The translations under genes were made by a program, and so were the position numbers. A stretch of DNA of 18,003 nt from Paramecium sonneborni (Eukaryota > Ciliophora > Oligohymenophorea > Peniculida > Parameciidae), in contig CAJJDN010000046.1 of assembly GCA_905182985.1 (NCBI GenBank), forward strand, positions 571,748 to 589,750. The letters run 5' to 3'. The notes below the pieces were generated by a model, which was not told the DNA's origin, did no database searches, and saw only the letters and a program-made list of their open reading frames with translations. Below, in pieces: positions 1-11,102 of this stretch (position 1 is its first letter; every line of letters starts with the position of its first letter).

Positions 1-1659
1 AATTCTAAATGGCTTTGAAAATTTTAAAATAAATAATATAAAACAATTGGATGAATTAGAAAGTTAAAACTAAAAGATCTAAAATATGTACATATATCTA
101 ATCAAAAAGAGTTAAATAAATTAATAATCAATTTATTATATACATAGTTTTGTCTATATTATTCATAAAGTTTAATATTGTCTATTTTATTTTTTTAATT
201 ATGACTAATAAAGATTCGCCATAACTAAAATTATTTTATTTGAGAATAAAATCTCAATTTTCTAATTAGATAATAATAATGAAGAATTGAATTTTTTGTT
301 TCTTCAAATGTACAAAATGAATTATCATACTTTGGTTAAATACTAAATTATTTTAAATTTAGGATTAATTGTATGATTTTTGTTACTATCTTGAATCTTT
401 CTGTCATAGAAATTTAAATTTATGTATCTCATTCATTTTAATTTAAAAACTTTTTTGATCATAATTGAGTATTATTAATTAAAATAGACATAAAAATTTT
501 ATTTTTAAACTACCTGATGGCTTTTTTAATTTTATCTAAAACTACACAACTGAAATATATTGAGTCAATATTATTTAAGATAACAAAAAAAACTCTAAAC
601 TTAAACAAATTATAATTAAAAATCTCTATAGTTTTAATAAAATATAATTTATCACTTTTAATTACTCAATTCAAATTCAATTTAGTTTTGCTATTATCGC
701 AGCTAGGATTTCTATCTTATAATTTTTTAGCATAAAAATACTAATATGATCAAGAGGATAATAAGGTAGATACTATTAAATTTTGAATCTTGTATAATTA
801 TTAATTGTACAATTAACAAGAAGGCATTTTGATTACAATTATACCTAAGCTTGAGATACTAAATTTTAAGAAATCAAGGTTGTGCTTAATTATTTTGTTT
901 CAACTTTTGAGATTCCTAATTCATAATCTACTTCTCCCACAAAAACTCACAGTATAAAAATAATAGAATAAATAATGTGTAGTATATTCAAAGAATTTAC
1001 ATTCTATTATGATTCCAATAAATATTGAATAATAAAAGGAAATTATAGGTACGAGTAAAAAAATAAAATAAATGAAGTTCAATTTCAAAAGCATCCAATA
1101 GTTCAATAAATTAGCTATTTAATTTTCTATAATATCCTCAATTAAAACATACTGTTTTAACTCATAAATTATTAAATCTCTATCAATCTAACGATCTAAA
1201 AGTGTACCCAATATTAGGTTTATTAATACTAGCATTTGAATTACCCAATATTATCCCTAAAATTCTTATTTTGTAGTTATGTATAAGTCATTGGTATTTT
1301 TAATAAACAGAATTTTATCAAATTCATAATAATTCATTAGTGATTTGATAATTTAATTTATTATCAAGTATAGATACAGATATGAACTCCATTTTAAAAT
1401 AATCAACTTACCAATTTTTAAAAACCTTATCATGAAAAGCTAAATTTATATTTGATTAAATAGTAAATTGTTCATCTTGGATCAAATAATTATCTTTTAT
1501 AAAAAATCTTCTAACGTTTAAATCATTCTGATTAGTTAAAAATAAAATTAATAAAAACTACTCATTTCCACAAAAAATATCTAGAAATATTCCATAATCT
1601 TTTTAAAATTTTTTCTTGATTAGTTCATGATTTAAAAAAACTTGTATACCTGATTCAAA

Positions 1660-1869
1660 ATGCAAAACATAGATTTTTGTTTTATTATATTATTAGCTTT
1701 CATTATTAGTTTATTAGAGAAATATAGTTTTAATTTTGATATTATAATTTTTTTAATAATTTTTTATTGTTTCTTATAGTAATTAAGGCCCATTTATTAA
1801 TTAATGTATTATCATTTTATAATGAAAATAAGTTATATATTTGCCCTAGAAATAATTAATCTAGTTTGA
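1660..1869 (+). pseudogene. Possible fragment of a multi-pass membrane protein
   Basis: A 69-codon frame (ATG at 1660, TGA at 1867) read with TAA/TAG as Gln. It has three hydrophobic runs separated by short polar turns: about residues 4-20 (DFCFIILLAFIISLLEKY), 24-40 (FDIIIFLIIFYCF) and 50-65. That pattern suggests three membrane segments of a larger protein. No neighbouring frame extends it cleanly. TGA codons close it on both sides, and protein-like reading continues in another frame after about 1870. I do not recognise the family. It may be a relic, or chance hydrophobicity in T-rich DNA. Confidence 0.25.
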
Positions 1870-2138
1870 TTCTTAATTAGTTGCTCTTTCCAGCTAAAGC
1901 TGTATTTAATTTTAAATAGTAAATAATTGATAGCATAAATTATTTTTAATTAAGTAAAATGATATCATCATATTAAATTCATTTGGATCAAACGGAATAA
2001 TTTCGATTATATTTATAGAGGATCATTTTGGTTAGGAATAAGATTTATTGAGTCACCTAAAAATATTGAATATTATAAAATCTAAAATTTGAAGATTTAT
2101 CAAAATAATAGAAGTAATGGTTTTCTAGAAGAAATTTT

Positions 2139-2651
2139 ATGAACTTTTCTCTATATTTGCTGCAATAATTAAATAGTTTTAATTTATTGAGTACAATAAA
2201 ATACTTTTCTAATCCATATTTAAATGGTCTTAAAGTTTTTGCATTAGCAACAGTATATTAATATAACAATATTATAGAGGACTTTTTAAAAATTATAATT
2301 CTTCAAAATTTAAATAATATATTTATAAAATATCTTCAATTTAATGTAATGCTAAAAGTTGATAAACATCAAATATAATTTCTTATTTAAATTATTTTAA
2401 CATTTTTCTATATATACTATATGTATTTCTCATTTTTTATTAGTATCAAATGCTCAAAATATTAAAAGAAGTGTATAGACCCTAAAATAAAAAAAGACTT
2501 AATCTTTATATTTTAACTATTATCAATGAATGATACAGTTTCATTTAAAAAATTGTTTAAAGTTCCAGAAAGTTCCTAATTTTTTTATAATTTAATATCG
2601 ATAAGAAGATATTAAGAGTTTTCTTCAATTAATTTTAAGCAGAATTATTGA
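2139..2651 (+). pseudogene. Possible decayed gene, 170-codon open frame
   Basis: An open frame of 170 codons from ATG 2139 to TGA 2649-2651. It uses TAA/TAG as Gln and contains acidic and small residues typical of real Paramecium proteins (for example SNPYLNGLKVFALATVY early and MNDTVSFKKLFKVPESSQ late), plus a central hydrophobic run (LTFFYIYYMYFSFFIS). Near 2600 the more protein-like reading moves to another frame (EDIKSFLQLILSRIIEIKQY) and runs to about 2790, which suggests a frameshift. Upstream, frame 1 (1963-2142) is also protein-like. I do not recognise a family. It could be a small real gene, one part of a larger relic, or chance. Confidence 0.3.
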
Positions 2652-3394
2652 AATTAAACAATATTCATTATTTGCTCATTTAACTCAACGTTTATTTAAT
2701 TTATTTTGTTGTTTTAATATTAGATTAACTTCATCTAGTTTTTGCTCTTTTCATTTAATAATAAAATATTTTTTTAATGAATGAATACCTATTTTAATTA
2801 ATAGAAAATTTATATTTTTTACCATTATTGCAATTTAAAAAGAAAATTTAATTTGCGTTTTTTAATAGGATGGGATGATATTTTAGATTGAATCATCATG
2901 TAAGATTTTTAATTTTTCTTGAACTAGATTCTTATTGTTTATGAATTTATACAATAAACTAAAGTTAAATTAATAAGATATATAAGAAAATGGAAAGAAA
3001 GATTTATACTGTTGATTTCATACTTTGAGTGATTGCTTATTTTAATTTGATATTCCATAGGAAGTAGCTAAGTTGTTTTTTTTACTAAAATATTATTGTT
3101 AATCGGACATATATTATTGAATTTTGAAAAATTTATATAATTAATTGAAGAAAATGATTTTCCTTCTATTTAGTAGCATCTTTCAGGGAAAGCATAAAAA
3201 GTTTATCCAAAACTAAATTAAAATAATTATAATTATAATTATAGTTTTCTTATTCATTAAATAAATAAAGATATGACTATAATCTGATATCCTTTTAAAT
3301 GCCTAAATTGAAAAAAGTCTAAAATAATAACAACTTTTACTAACTTATTAAGAATGCGTAATTTTAGATATATAAATAACAGTTATTTAAATGA

Positions 3395-5785
3395 TTCTAT
3401 TCTAAAATTTATAGTATTTTGGAACTCATAAGAATTAGAATCCACAAAAAATAATCAATATCTAACAGACCATAATTCCAAACATTATTAAGATTCTACT
3501 GTAAATTAATTCTATCCCTTAAATTTCAGCTAACAAACATTCAAAAAAAATTAGCCATAAAATATGAGGTATCATTTGATGGTTTTACAAAGTCTTAAGA
3601 TAGTGAGAAACTAACTATGAGTGTAAAGATGAGTAAAAAATTCCATAAATAATTAAGAAATAGTTTAAATAAAATACTTTATATTATTGACTTAAATAAA
3701 ATTGAAATTAGCAATCATTATTTCCCTAAATAAATTTAAAATATTTGGATCAATCTAAACTTTTTATATAGGGATTTTCTAAAGGCTCTAATTGTATTCT
3801 TCAAAACATAATCTTGCAAATTCCTAAATTGGGTGATGTTAAATAACCATCTTCACAGATTAAACATTTTACAGTTTATTATATAATTTAGATCATTGTT
3901 AACAATTTAAAATGTGTATTTGACAATTTATCATAAAGAAGGTATATCAATTCTGATTTAAATCCATAAGTGAACATGCAATTTTTCGTAAATATAAGAT
4001 TTTGATTTCAAAACAATTGTAGCTACATTAACTGTCAAATATAAAGAATAATTAAAAATATCAATATGTATTGAAACCCAAAGTGATAATTAAATTCTTG
4101 GAATTCAAAATTTGTTAGTCTATGGCAAAAATTGCTTACCCACTTGCAAAACCTGTTGAAGTTCTACAAGCTGTGATATGTGCTATTTTGGTACTCCATT
4201 AGGGGAATCTGGTAGTTGTAACCTTTTTCATTAATTTGCTAGACTGGAATTGGATGTAGATCGGAATGCGCAAGAGATTATATTATAGCAAGATCAGATT
4301 ATATTTTCGTAAAAGATAGAAGAATTAAATCAAATATTTCATATTTCGAATCTACAACTTTCAGCAATCATACTCCCTTTTAATTTGTTCAAGACTCTGT
4401 TAATAAAATGCTTTCCATCACCTTTTCCTCTAATAACTATGTAGAAAGTTTAATTTTTAGTGAGAGGATGAGTTTATAATTTACAAATACCTAATCTTTA
4501 AAATTTATCAGACTCAGGATCACTTTCTACATACAGGAATTTTTGACTGATAATGAAATTTAAATATTGCTGGATGACTACATATAAGGTGAAATAATCA
4601 AAGCTACTACTTTTAATAAAGTGACAAAAATTAAAAGTTCAAGTACTAATTGTTCTAATTATGATTGAATCAGAATAGAAGCAATTATTCGATCTTTTTC
4701 TGATACTCCTATAATTCTACAATCTGTGATTTTTCAATATGTCAAAAATGTAACACTGGTTATGTGTTATTTTAAAATGGTTTTGTCTATGCTTGTCCTG
4801 TGCATTCTATTTATATTGTTGATTATGCTGATATAGTACCAAGAGTAAATTAAATTTCTTAAAAGAATTTTGCAATATGATACCAAGTAATTTAAATGAA
4901 AATTAATTTTAGACTCTCGTTATTTGGCAAAAGGATTTTATAATTTTAATATGAGTACTTCAGATATAAATTAATTCTTTGATCAAAATACTCTAACTGG
5001 TAATAATTTCTTGAGAGGATAAAAATTTTCGATATTTCCATCCAAATTTGCTTTAGATGGAATGGAATAGTGCAATAGATAAAAAATCATGGATTATATC
5101 CAAAGCTCCATATGCGGTTAATATTTGATTTAATTTTACATATGGAGATGAATATAATGGAAATTTTTATTACACTATTTTAAGAGTAAAATCAATAGCA
5201 CGAAACCATCAACATTGGGTTATAGAAAATTGATTAATTCACAACCATATAAAACTTTATTCGTACTGAATCCTTAATTTTCAAATATTATTCCTATTAT
5301 AAGAATTGATTAACAAGGAAGTAGAAATATTTTTATTATGAATCTAATTCTTATTTTGGGCTGTTTAGTTTAAGTCTTTTTAAATTTTCAGAATCTTATT
5401 TTATATTTCAATTATCTCAAAGTTAAATTAATTATACAGAAGCACAATCGATATTGCTATCGAAGCAATTATTAATATTTTTGATTTATTTAATCAATTT
5501 AAGCCCTTAAAATCTGTATGTAAACTTTCAAAACTAATATGCAAAGAATTTTTATTTATGATTATAACAATTACATTCGTATTTTATAGTTTTGAATTTA
5601 GTTAAGAAAATAACATTATAATTGGCTGGATTCATATTGAGATGTTTTGTACAATTTTGGCTTCCAATTTATTGATAAGTAAATTGAAAGGATAATTATC
5701 AATATTAAAAATGAGAATTCCTTTCTTCAAATCTTATTATATTCATAACACCTAATTAGATTAAATCTATAAGAAATAGATAGTG
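3395..5785 (+). pseudogene. Decayed cysteine-rich membrane protein gene, relative of the intact gene downstream
   Basis: Seen: pieces of one protein recur in order but in changing frames. About 3784-3990 (frame 1) carries SKGSNCILQNIILQIPK. From 3974 (frame 2) it reads into LGIQNLLVYGKNCLPTCKTC and, after an in-frame TGA at 4157, SSTSCDMCYFGTPLGESGSC. From about 4230 (frame 1) comes CQTGIGCRSECARDYI and a long ectodomain-like stretch. From 4704 (frame 0) comes CDFSICQKCNTGYVL. From about 4900 (frame 1) comes FALDGMEQC. From 5090 (frame 2) comes SWIISKAPYAVNI. The last piece, 5342-5785 (frame 2), has two hydrophobic segments like a C-terminal membrane region. LGIQN...C...CKTC lines up with YLFRNVQ...C...CKTC at residues 177-191 of the intact gene at 6290. 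At least three TGA codons and five frame changes argue against function. I checked whether a 25- or 31-base GTA...TAG intron repairs the 4230 break; it does not. Exact ends are uncertain. Confidence 0.7.
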
Positions 5786-5837
5786 AGTCTTTGATTTACT
5801 TTAATTTATTTATAGCTTGAATATTCATAAAATAGTC

Positions 5838-6218
5838 ATGGAAATAAGTTTCTCAATTTAATATAATCTTTAAGGATATTTTCCAAAGAATTCCAAAATC
5901 TATTCTAAAAAGCAAAAAGATTTAACTTAAAGATCATTTGAGTTTGATGCTATATCACTTTAAAGGTGGATTAATATAAATTGTGAAATTTACTGTCTTG
6001 TCTAAATCAACCCTGAATATTAGGCATCCCTTCGTACTCTAATAATAAGATAGAATGATAAATACTCAGCGTTACTCTACTGTGATAAAGAATTCTTGAT
6101 AAATTATGCAAAATTTATTAAAAAATGTATTAAATAATATTCATTTTTAACATTATTTTTATTCATGACTCCTTAGTGCCTTATTCTATTTAAGCATTCA
6201 TCTAATAATCAAAAATGA
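5838..6218 (+). CDS. Uncertain 126-residue frame, possibly the tail of the upstream relic
   Basis: Open from ATG 5838 to TGA 6216-6218 with TAA/TAG as Gln. The translation is mixed in composition (SFEFDAISLQRW in the first half, YSALLYCDKEFLINYAKF in the second) and ends in a hydrophobic segment (FLTLFLFMTPQCLILF) near residues 105-120. Its stop lies 71 bases before the ATG of the intact gene, a spacing usual for compact Paramecium genomes. Codons upstream of the ATG in the same frame stay open back to a TGA near 5781, where the frame of the relic ends. It could therefore be the shifted C-terminal end of that pseudogene rather than a gene. Family not recognised. Confidence 0.3.
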
Positions 6219-6289
6219 AAATATAGTGGATTTTAATATTGAAATGTTGTACATTTGTTAGAAATTTCAAATAAATAAATAAATAAATA
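6219..6289 (+). promoter_or_regulatory. Short 5' flank of the large gene with an AAAT repeat
   Basis: This 71-base gap separates the previous open frame from the ATG at 6290. It ends in five tandem AAAT units (6269-6288) directly against the start codon. It must hold the promoter and 5' untranslated leader if the gene is expressed, but no defined motif can be named. The ATG at 6290 is preferred because a signal peptide follows at once. Confidence 0.4.
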
Positions 6290-9200
6290 ATGATTAGACG
6301 AATCTTTAATTTGACGGTTCTTTTATTATTACAGAGTGCAAATTGTGCTTTGCAATCTGTTTATGAAGAGTTTAATAATAAACAGATTACATTGACTAAT
6401 ACAAGTTGGAAATGTAATGACTTAAGTAGTCCAACTTAAGTGTTAACTTGCACTAAAGGAATGGATTTAGTAGTACTAAAAGAAATATAATAACCATGCC
6501 ATAAAATTTTGAATATAATCGAAACAACTGTGCCTCACTTTAAGATTTAATTGTATATTGATGTATATGGTTATAATACGATTGATGCAAATGACTATTT
6601 TCTGGTAGGTATTTCTGAAAATTCTTTTTAAGAGTCTTTGTGCATTCATCCTTTCAATTAAGGCAAATACTTACAATAGTGTTCTTCAAATAATAATATT
6701 TGGTTGACTCGCAAATCCTACTTTCAAGAAATTGCCCATTCTAATCAATAACTGAGTCTGGAAATACGAAGTGAAGTTGATGGACCATTTAATGATGAGT
6801 CCTATTTATTTAGAAATGTCTAAATAATTTTAGATAGATGTTATAAAACCTGCAAGACTTGTTCAGGTGAAGGAAAGGAATAGTGCTTATCTTGTTATGA
6901 TGATATAATTTTGAGTTCTAATAACTCATGTGATTCTTGTCAGAGTAAAACGGGTTAAAATTTCCTTCAAATTCCAGATGGATGTAGAAATAAATGTACT
7001 AATAATTAAGATTATGATGAAGATTATGTTTGTATTGAAGATATAAGTAATAAATTATAGTATTTCTTAGATCTTTAAGTTAAATGTGAAATTGATTGTG
7101 AATTATGTACTAATACCTAAAGTTGTTTAATTTGTAAACCTTAAAAATATCTCTATTTTGGGTAATGTATGGATCAATGTCCAAAATACACAATAGTATA
7201 TGGAACTAATTGTTTAAGTAATATTGATAGTCTTTTAAAAAATAAAAATTTAAGAATTACTCAATTAGTAAGAGAATTTCATGATCTATCAACAACAAAA
7301 AGCTTGACGAATGAACTATTTTAAATTATATCAACAACAAATCAATATAGTTTATAAAAAGGTAATGATATTTATTATAGCTATTTTTCCAATAAAAGAA
7401 TATTTGGAGGACCATTAGTTTGGGTTAATGCAGAATTTAAATTTACTAAAAGTTGGATCTAAGAGTTCTAATTTATTAGAATATTTTTTGAAGTTATTTT
7501 AGGGGATATTGAATTAAATAAAAATATACTTACATATAAGTTAAATGATCAATAATAGGAAACCATCATTTTAAATGAAATGTATTAAGGAAATAATCCA
7601 AATATATAGGATCAAATATGGCCTGATAACTATTAATTCAATATATATAAAGTAGAAAAATCGATAAATTTCTTTATATAGTCAAATAAGTAATTAACTA
7701 TAGAGATTAAATGTTAAAATGCTAATGAACTTGGATTTTGTGGAATTTAGAATATGGTTATAATTGGATTTTCTAATTGTGAACCTGAATATAACTTTGA
7801 CTTTCATAATTATGAAACTGGAAGAAACCCTTGCATTCCAATTTGTGGCGATAAAATAGTTGTTGGAGACGAAGAATGTGATGATGGAAATAATGATCCT
7901 TTTGACGGATGTTTTAATTGTAGATATGAATGTGAAGACCAATGTTCTGAGTGTTTATATGGTTACTGTATTATTGAAAAAACAAAACCATTACTATATT
8001 CTTAGAAAATCCAGAATGATACAGTTGAATATAAATTGAAATGCTAAGAAAGTGAAGATTGGTATTGTGGTAGTATTTGTAATGGTTAAATTCAGAACCA
8101 AAATCAATTTTTAAGCTAAAATTATTTTTGCAACTGCAATTGTCTTCATTGTGTCAAAGGAATTTGTTATTTATGTTAAGAAGGAAACTATTTGTTTAAT
8201 AATGATTGCATTGTAGAAAAAATTGATTAAATTATGTATGTGGAATAGAAATCATTTTGTGGGGATGGAATAATCTAAGTGTTTGAATAGTGTGATGATA
8301 CAAATTATCTTTTATTTGATGGTTGCTTTGCTTGTAAACATTCTTGTGATATCAATTGTTATTAATGTTTTTTTGGAAGATGTGAAATTTGTAAATATGG
8401 TTATGTTTTGACTTCTGATTCTAATTGCTTTTTAAATTGTGGTGATGATCTAATTCTCCCGTATTAGAATGAATAATGCGATAACTAAAATACGATAGGA
8501 TATGATGGTTGCTATTGTAAATTAGAATGCTAACCTTATTGTCTATATTGTGATAAAGTACAATAATGTTTGAAATGTAAAAAAGGATTCTCACTTTAAA
8601 ATAATTATTGTATTCCTATTTGCGGAGATGGATTCATCGTAAATGGGTTTGAAGAATGTGATGATGCTAATTATCAACCATTTGATGGATGTTATGAATG
8701 TAAATATTAATGTCATCAAAATTGTGGAATTTGTAATAAAGGCAATTGTTAACATGAAATTTGCTAATTAGGAATGCAATGGACGATAAACTCTTGTTCG
8801 GCTATTTGTGGTGATAATTTGGTTGTAGAAATTGAAGAATGTGATGATGGTAATTCACAAGAATTTGATGGATGTTTTAATTGTAAATATTCGTGTATTG
8901 AAAATTGTGAAATCTGTAAAGAAGGATCTTGTAGAGGATGTAAATAAGGATTTTTTTTAAAGGACAATAAATGTCTTGATTTAACGATTTAATAGTATTA
9001 ATATTAAGATTATTAATTAACTATTTAGAATTCTAAAAATTTTTGGATATGTCACGATTAAGAATGTGCTTATTCTTAGAGTCCTAAAATGAAAATTGTA
9101 CTTTTGAATTAATTTTTTTAAGAATAATACATCTAAGTCTACTTTGATTAGGAAGTAAAATTAAAAGAAACTACTGAAAATTTATCATTTGAATTATTCG

Positions 9201-10606
9201 ATATCTAATTGAAAAATTATAATGTTTCAACATATAGGATAAAACTTTATCCAATTTAAGAAATTGCATATGATGCACAATAAATTAGTTATCAGATAGA
9301 GATTAAAAATTTGATAAATTTTGATGAAAAACCTCTTTTATAAATTGATTTAATTAATGAGGTTACTAATACCAATAATCAAACAGTATCTTAAAGATAA
9401 GTTGAAATAAAATTAAAAACTTCTATATTTCTATCAGATGAAAAAAGATTAATTTCTTTATAAACAAGAACTTCTAATAAAGTACTTATGATTGTAGGAA
9501 TATCATTTAGTGTATTATCATTAATATCAGGAGAGACTTCATTTTTTGTTCAAATCCTTAATGTTTTACAATATTAATCATATCTAAAATTTATAAATAT
9601 TGATTATCCAGAGAATCTGGTCATCTATTTTTCGGCATCTGAAATTTTGGAAATCAGCACATATTTATAGATTATGGAAATCGATCAAATATACAATATC
9701 ATTACACCAAAAGAGGAGAGCCCTGAAGTAGATGGAAAATTTAAGTTTTATAATGTAGACCCAGATCTCTTTATCAACATTCTTCCTCAAATCATTTAAA
9801 TGATCACATTATTAACCTTATTACTCTTAGGAAAGAAATATTATGAATTGCTGACATTTACTATTAATTCAAGAAATATCACTAATATTCTTAGTGATAA
9901 TCTTAATTGTTTTAAATTAATCATCATCAAGATATTTACTAAGCTTAGAATCTGGATCAAAGGAATAATGTGTATGAAATACAATTTTAGCAATACTCAC
10001 ATGAGACATTTTATACTAATTAATGCATGGGATTTACTATTTAAAGGTTTTCTTTCTCTTTATCACAGTTAATATAATAACTTAAGAAATATAATATAAT
10101 ATCTGATGAGCCTTGGTTTAGTATGTTTCTACCTTTATTTTATTTTAAAAACAATAAAAATTACATCTAATAGTAAAGATATAATATCTACTGGACGATG
10201 TTTATAATCATTTGACATAGGTAGGAAACTTTTATTTCATTTTTTCTTAGTGTATTTTTAAGATAATTAAATTCTTTAAACTATTTTCATTTCTCTAAAT
10301 AGTTGTATTTGGTGTCTTATAATCTAAAAATACCAATAAACTAATATCATTGATAAATTTATATCATTAATCATTGAAGGATAGGTAGCATTATTTACTT
10401 TAACATCATTTGTATATTTTTAAATTAGCAGGTAGTATTTTACCGGAGAAAAGATTATCTAAATTGGTTTTTTCCATATAGGTTTGCTTCTTTTAAGTTT
10501 AGCCATAATCATATTGAAATATGCAATTGTTAAATTAAATTAAATGTTAAGAATTATTGTCAAAAAGTAAGAGGAAACCCCAAAAAATATAAATATGTTT
10601 TATTGA
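6290..10606 (+). CDS. Large cysteine-rich membrane protein with DUF4215-like modules (1438 residues)
   Basis: Intact from ATG 6290 to TGA 10604-10606 with no in-frame TGA and no intron needed; many TAA/TAG codons are read as Gln. Seen in order: a signal peptide (about residues 1-20, MIRRIFNLTVLLLLQSANCA); an N-terminal domain ending FRNVQIILDRC; cysteine clusters (C184 CYKTCKTC, to about 298); a second globular part (305-505); then five modules of the form CGD-x-ECDD-x-DGC at about residues 519, 657, 717, 778 and 840. A Gln/Tyr-rich linker (about 900) and another ectodomain part follow. From about 1066 there are roughly seven or eight hydrophobic segments, the last at about 1393-1415 before a short polar tail. 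Known: CGD...EECDDGN...DGC repeats match the DUF4215 (Myxococcus cysteine-rich) type, common in large ciliate surface proteins. Inferred: an extracellular disulfide-rich region on a multi-pass anchor at the cell surface. Ligand and function are unknown. The second module is weaker in the ECDDGN part (QCDDTN) and the third weaker still (QCDNQN). Confidence 0.92.
7832..8943 (+). repeat. Five DUF4215-like cysteine modules inside the large gene
   Basis: Each unit has a Cys-Gly-Asp, a stretch of hydrophobic residues, then E-x-CDD or a variant, then DGC and C-x(2,4)-C pairs. CGD codons start near 7844, 8258, 8438, 8621 and 8807. Units 1 (CGDKIVVGDEECDDGN) and 5 (CGDNLVVEIEECDDGN) are closest to the consensus. 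Unit 3 has lost the second Asp of CDD (CDNQN). Short Cys-rich spacers such as CSECLYGYC and CEICKEGSC lie between units. The regular cysteine spacing implies a rod of small disulfide-bonded domains. Confidence 0.85.
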
Positions 10607-11101
10607 TAATTATATATAAGCTTATAATATAAACTTAAATTAATTAAGCTTGCATCTGAATTATTTAGTAAATAAATTTTGTATTTTACTCCCTATATAT
10701 GGTTTGATTTTTAATAAATAAATGTGTATAAATCGGAAAGGTAGAATTCAAAGTTTATGTTTAACTTTTAAATTTCCTTACAATTTTCATTCTCTTCCCT
10801 AAAACACTAGAGCAATTGAATCATATAAAATAAATAATTTAATATAGTTAATAAAAATTTGATAAAATCAATCAACACCTTATTTTTTTTAATTTTTATT
10901 TTAATTAATTATTTATTTGTTACTTATTTAATTGATTCCAAAAATATATTCTTATTGGGGTTTTTGTGCACCTAAAATAGATGGATGAATTATCAGATTT
11001 ATTAATAATACATTGTATATATTGATCTAAACTAATTTTATTTGAAATACAACTTTAACTTAGATAAATTCCTATATTTCTATCGATCTTCTGATAAAAA
11101 A
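9814..11101 (+). repeat. First copy of a 1288-base direct repeat (probable contig overlap)
   Basis: Covers the last 793 bases of the large gene plus 495 bases of 3' flank. It recurs at 11103-12390 with a constant offset of 1289 and no difference that I could find by eye. The copies are separated only by an N at 11102. A perfect duplicate meeting exactly at an N is best explained by two contigs whose overlapping ends were not merged. Confidence 0.9.
10607..11101. other. 3' flank of the large gene, no gene seen
   Basis: This flank is AT-rich, with TGA frequent in all frames. No convincing frame, RNA gene or repeat was seen. It includes a pyrimidine-leaning part (about 10890-10940) and one GGGGTTTTTG run near 10957 that is not telomeric in form. 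The same sequence recurs at 11896-12390. Polyadenylation signals of the large gene would lie at its start, but none is distinctive. Confidence 0.5.
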
Positions 11102-11102
11102 N
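11102..11102. other. Assembly gap (single N)
   Basis: A lone N at the junction between the two copies of the 1288-base repeat. It is a scaffold join, not biology. Sequence on its two sides should not be read as one continuous molecule. Confidence 0.9.

Larger units (their letters stand above)
1..3394. other. Stretch without a clear intact gene; possible gene relics
   Basis: Very AT-rich DNA with no convincing complete gene under the TGA-only stop code. Several stretches are open for 60-170 codons and give protein-like translations, but the frame changes repeatedly. Examples are plus frames around 2-373, 787-1239, 1660-1869, 1963-2142 and 2139-2651. Because TGA is the only stop, open runs of 60-150 codons arise often by chance in DNA this AT-rich, so openness alone proves little. 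The translation near positions 1-140 looks leucine-rich, but I cannot assign it to a repeat family. A short AATTAT triplet repeat lies at 3225-3242. The left edge is cut, so a gene could enter from outside. Confidence 0.4.

Noticed and set aside
921..1106. Minus-strand 61-codon hydrophobic frame
   Set aside because: Hydrophobic runs arise easily opposite A-rich DNA; no start context, family match or extension supports it.
4211..4241. A 25- or 31-base GTA...TAG intron that would repair the break in the upstream relic
   Set aside because: It has good size and ends, but removing it puts the following exon in the wrong frame; the cysteine-bearing frame downstream is not restored, so a true frameshift is more likely.
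7694..7942. Minus-strand open frame across the large gene
   Set aside because: It lies antisense to the cysteine-rich ectodomain, lacks any recognisable motif and exists only because the sense strand is strongly coding.
8764..8967. Minus-strand 67-codon frame
   Set aside because: Antisense shadow of the fourth and fifth cysteine modules of the gene at 6290.
9800..10072. Stand-alone 90-residue membrane protein
   Set aside because: It is in frame inside the 1438-codon gene; it appears separate only if TAA is read as a stop. The same holds for 11137-11361 in the second copy.
10957..10966. GGGGTTTTTG as an internal telomere remnant
   Set aside because: A single run with no second unit; too short to be called a telomeric repeat.
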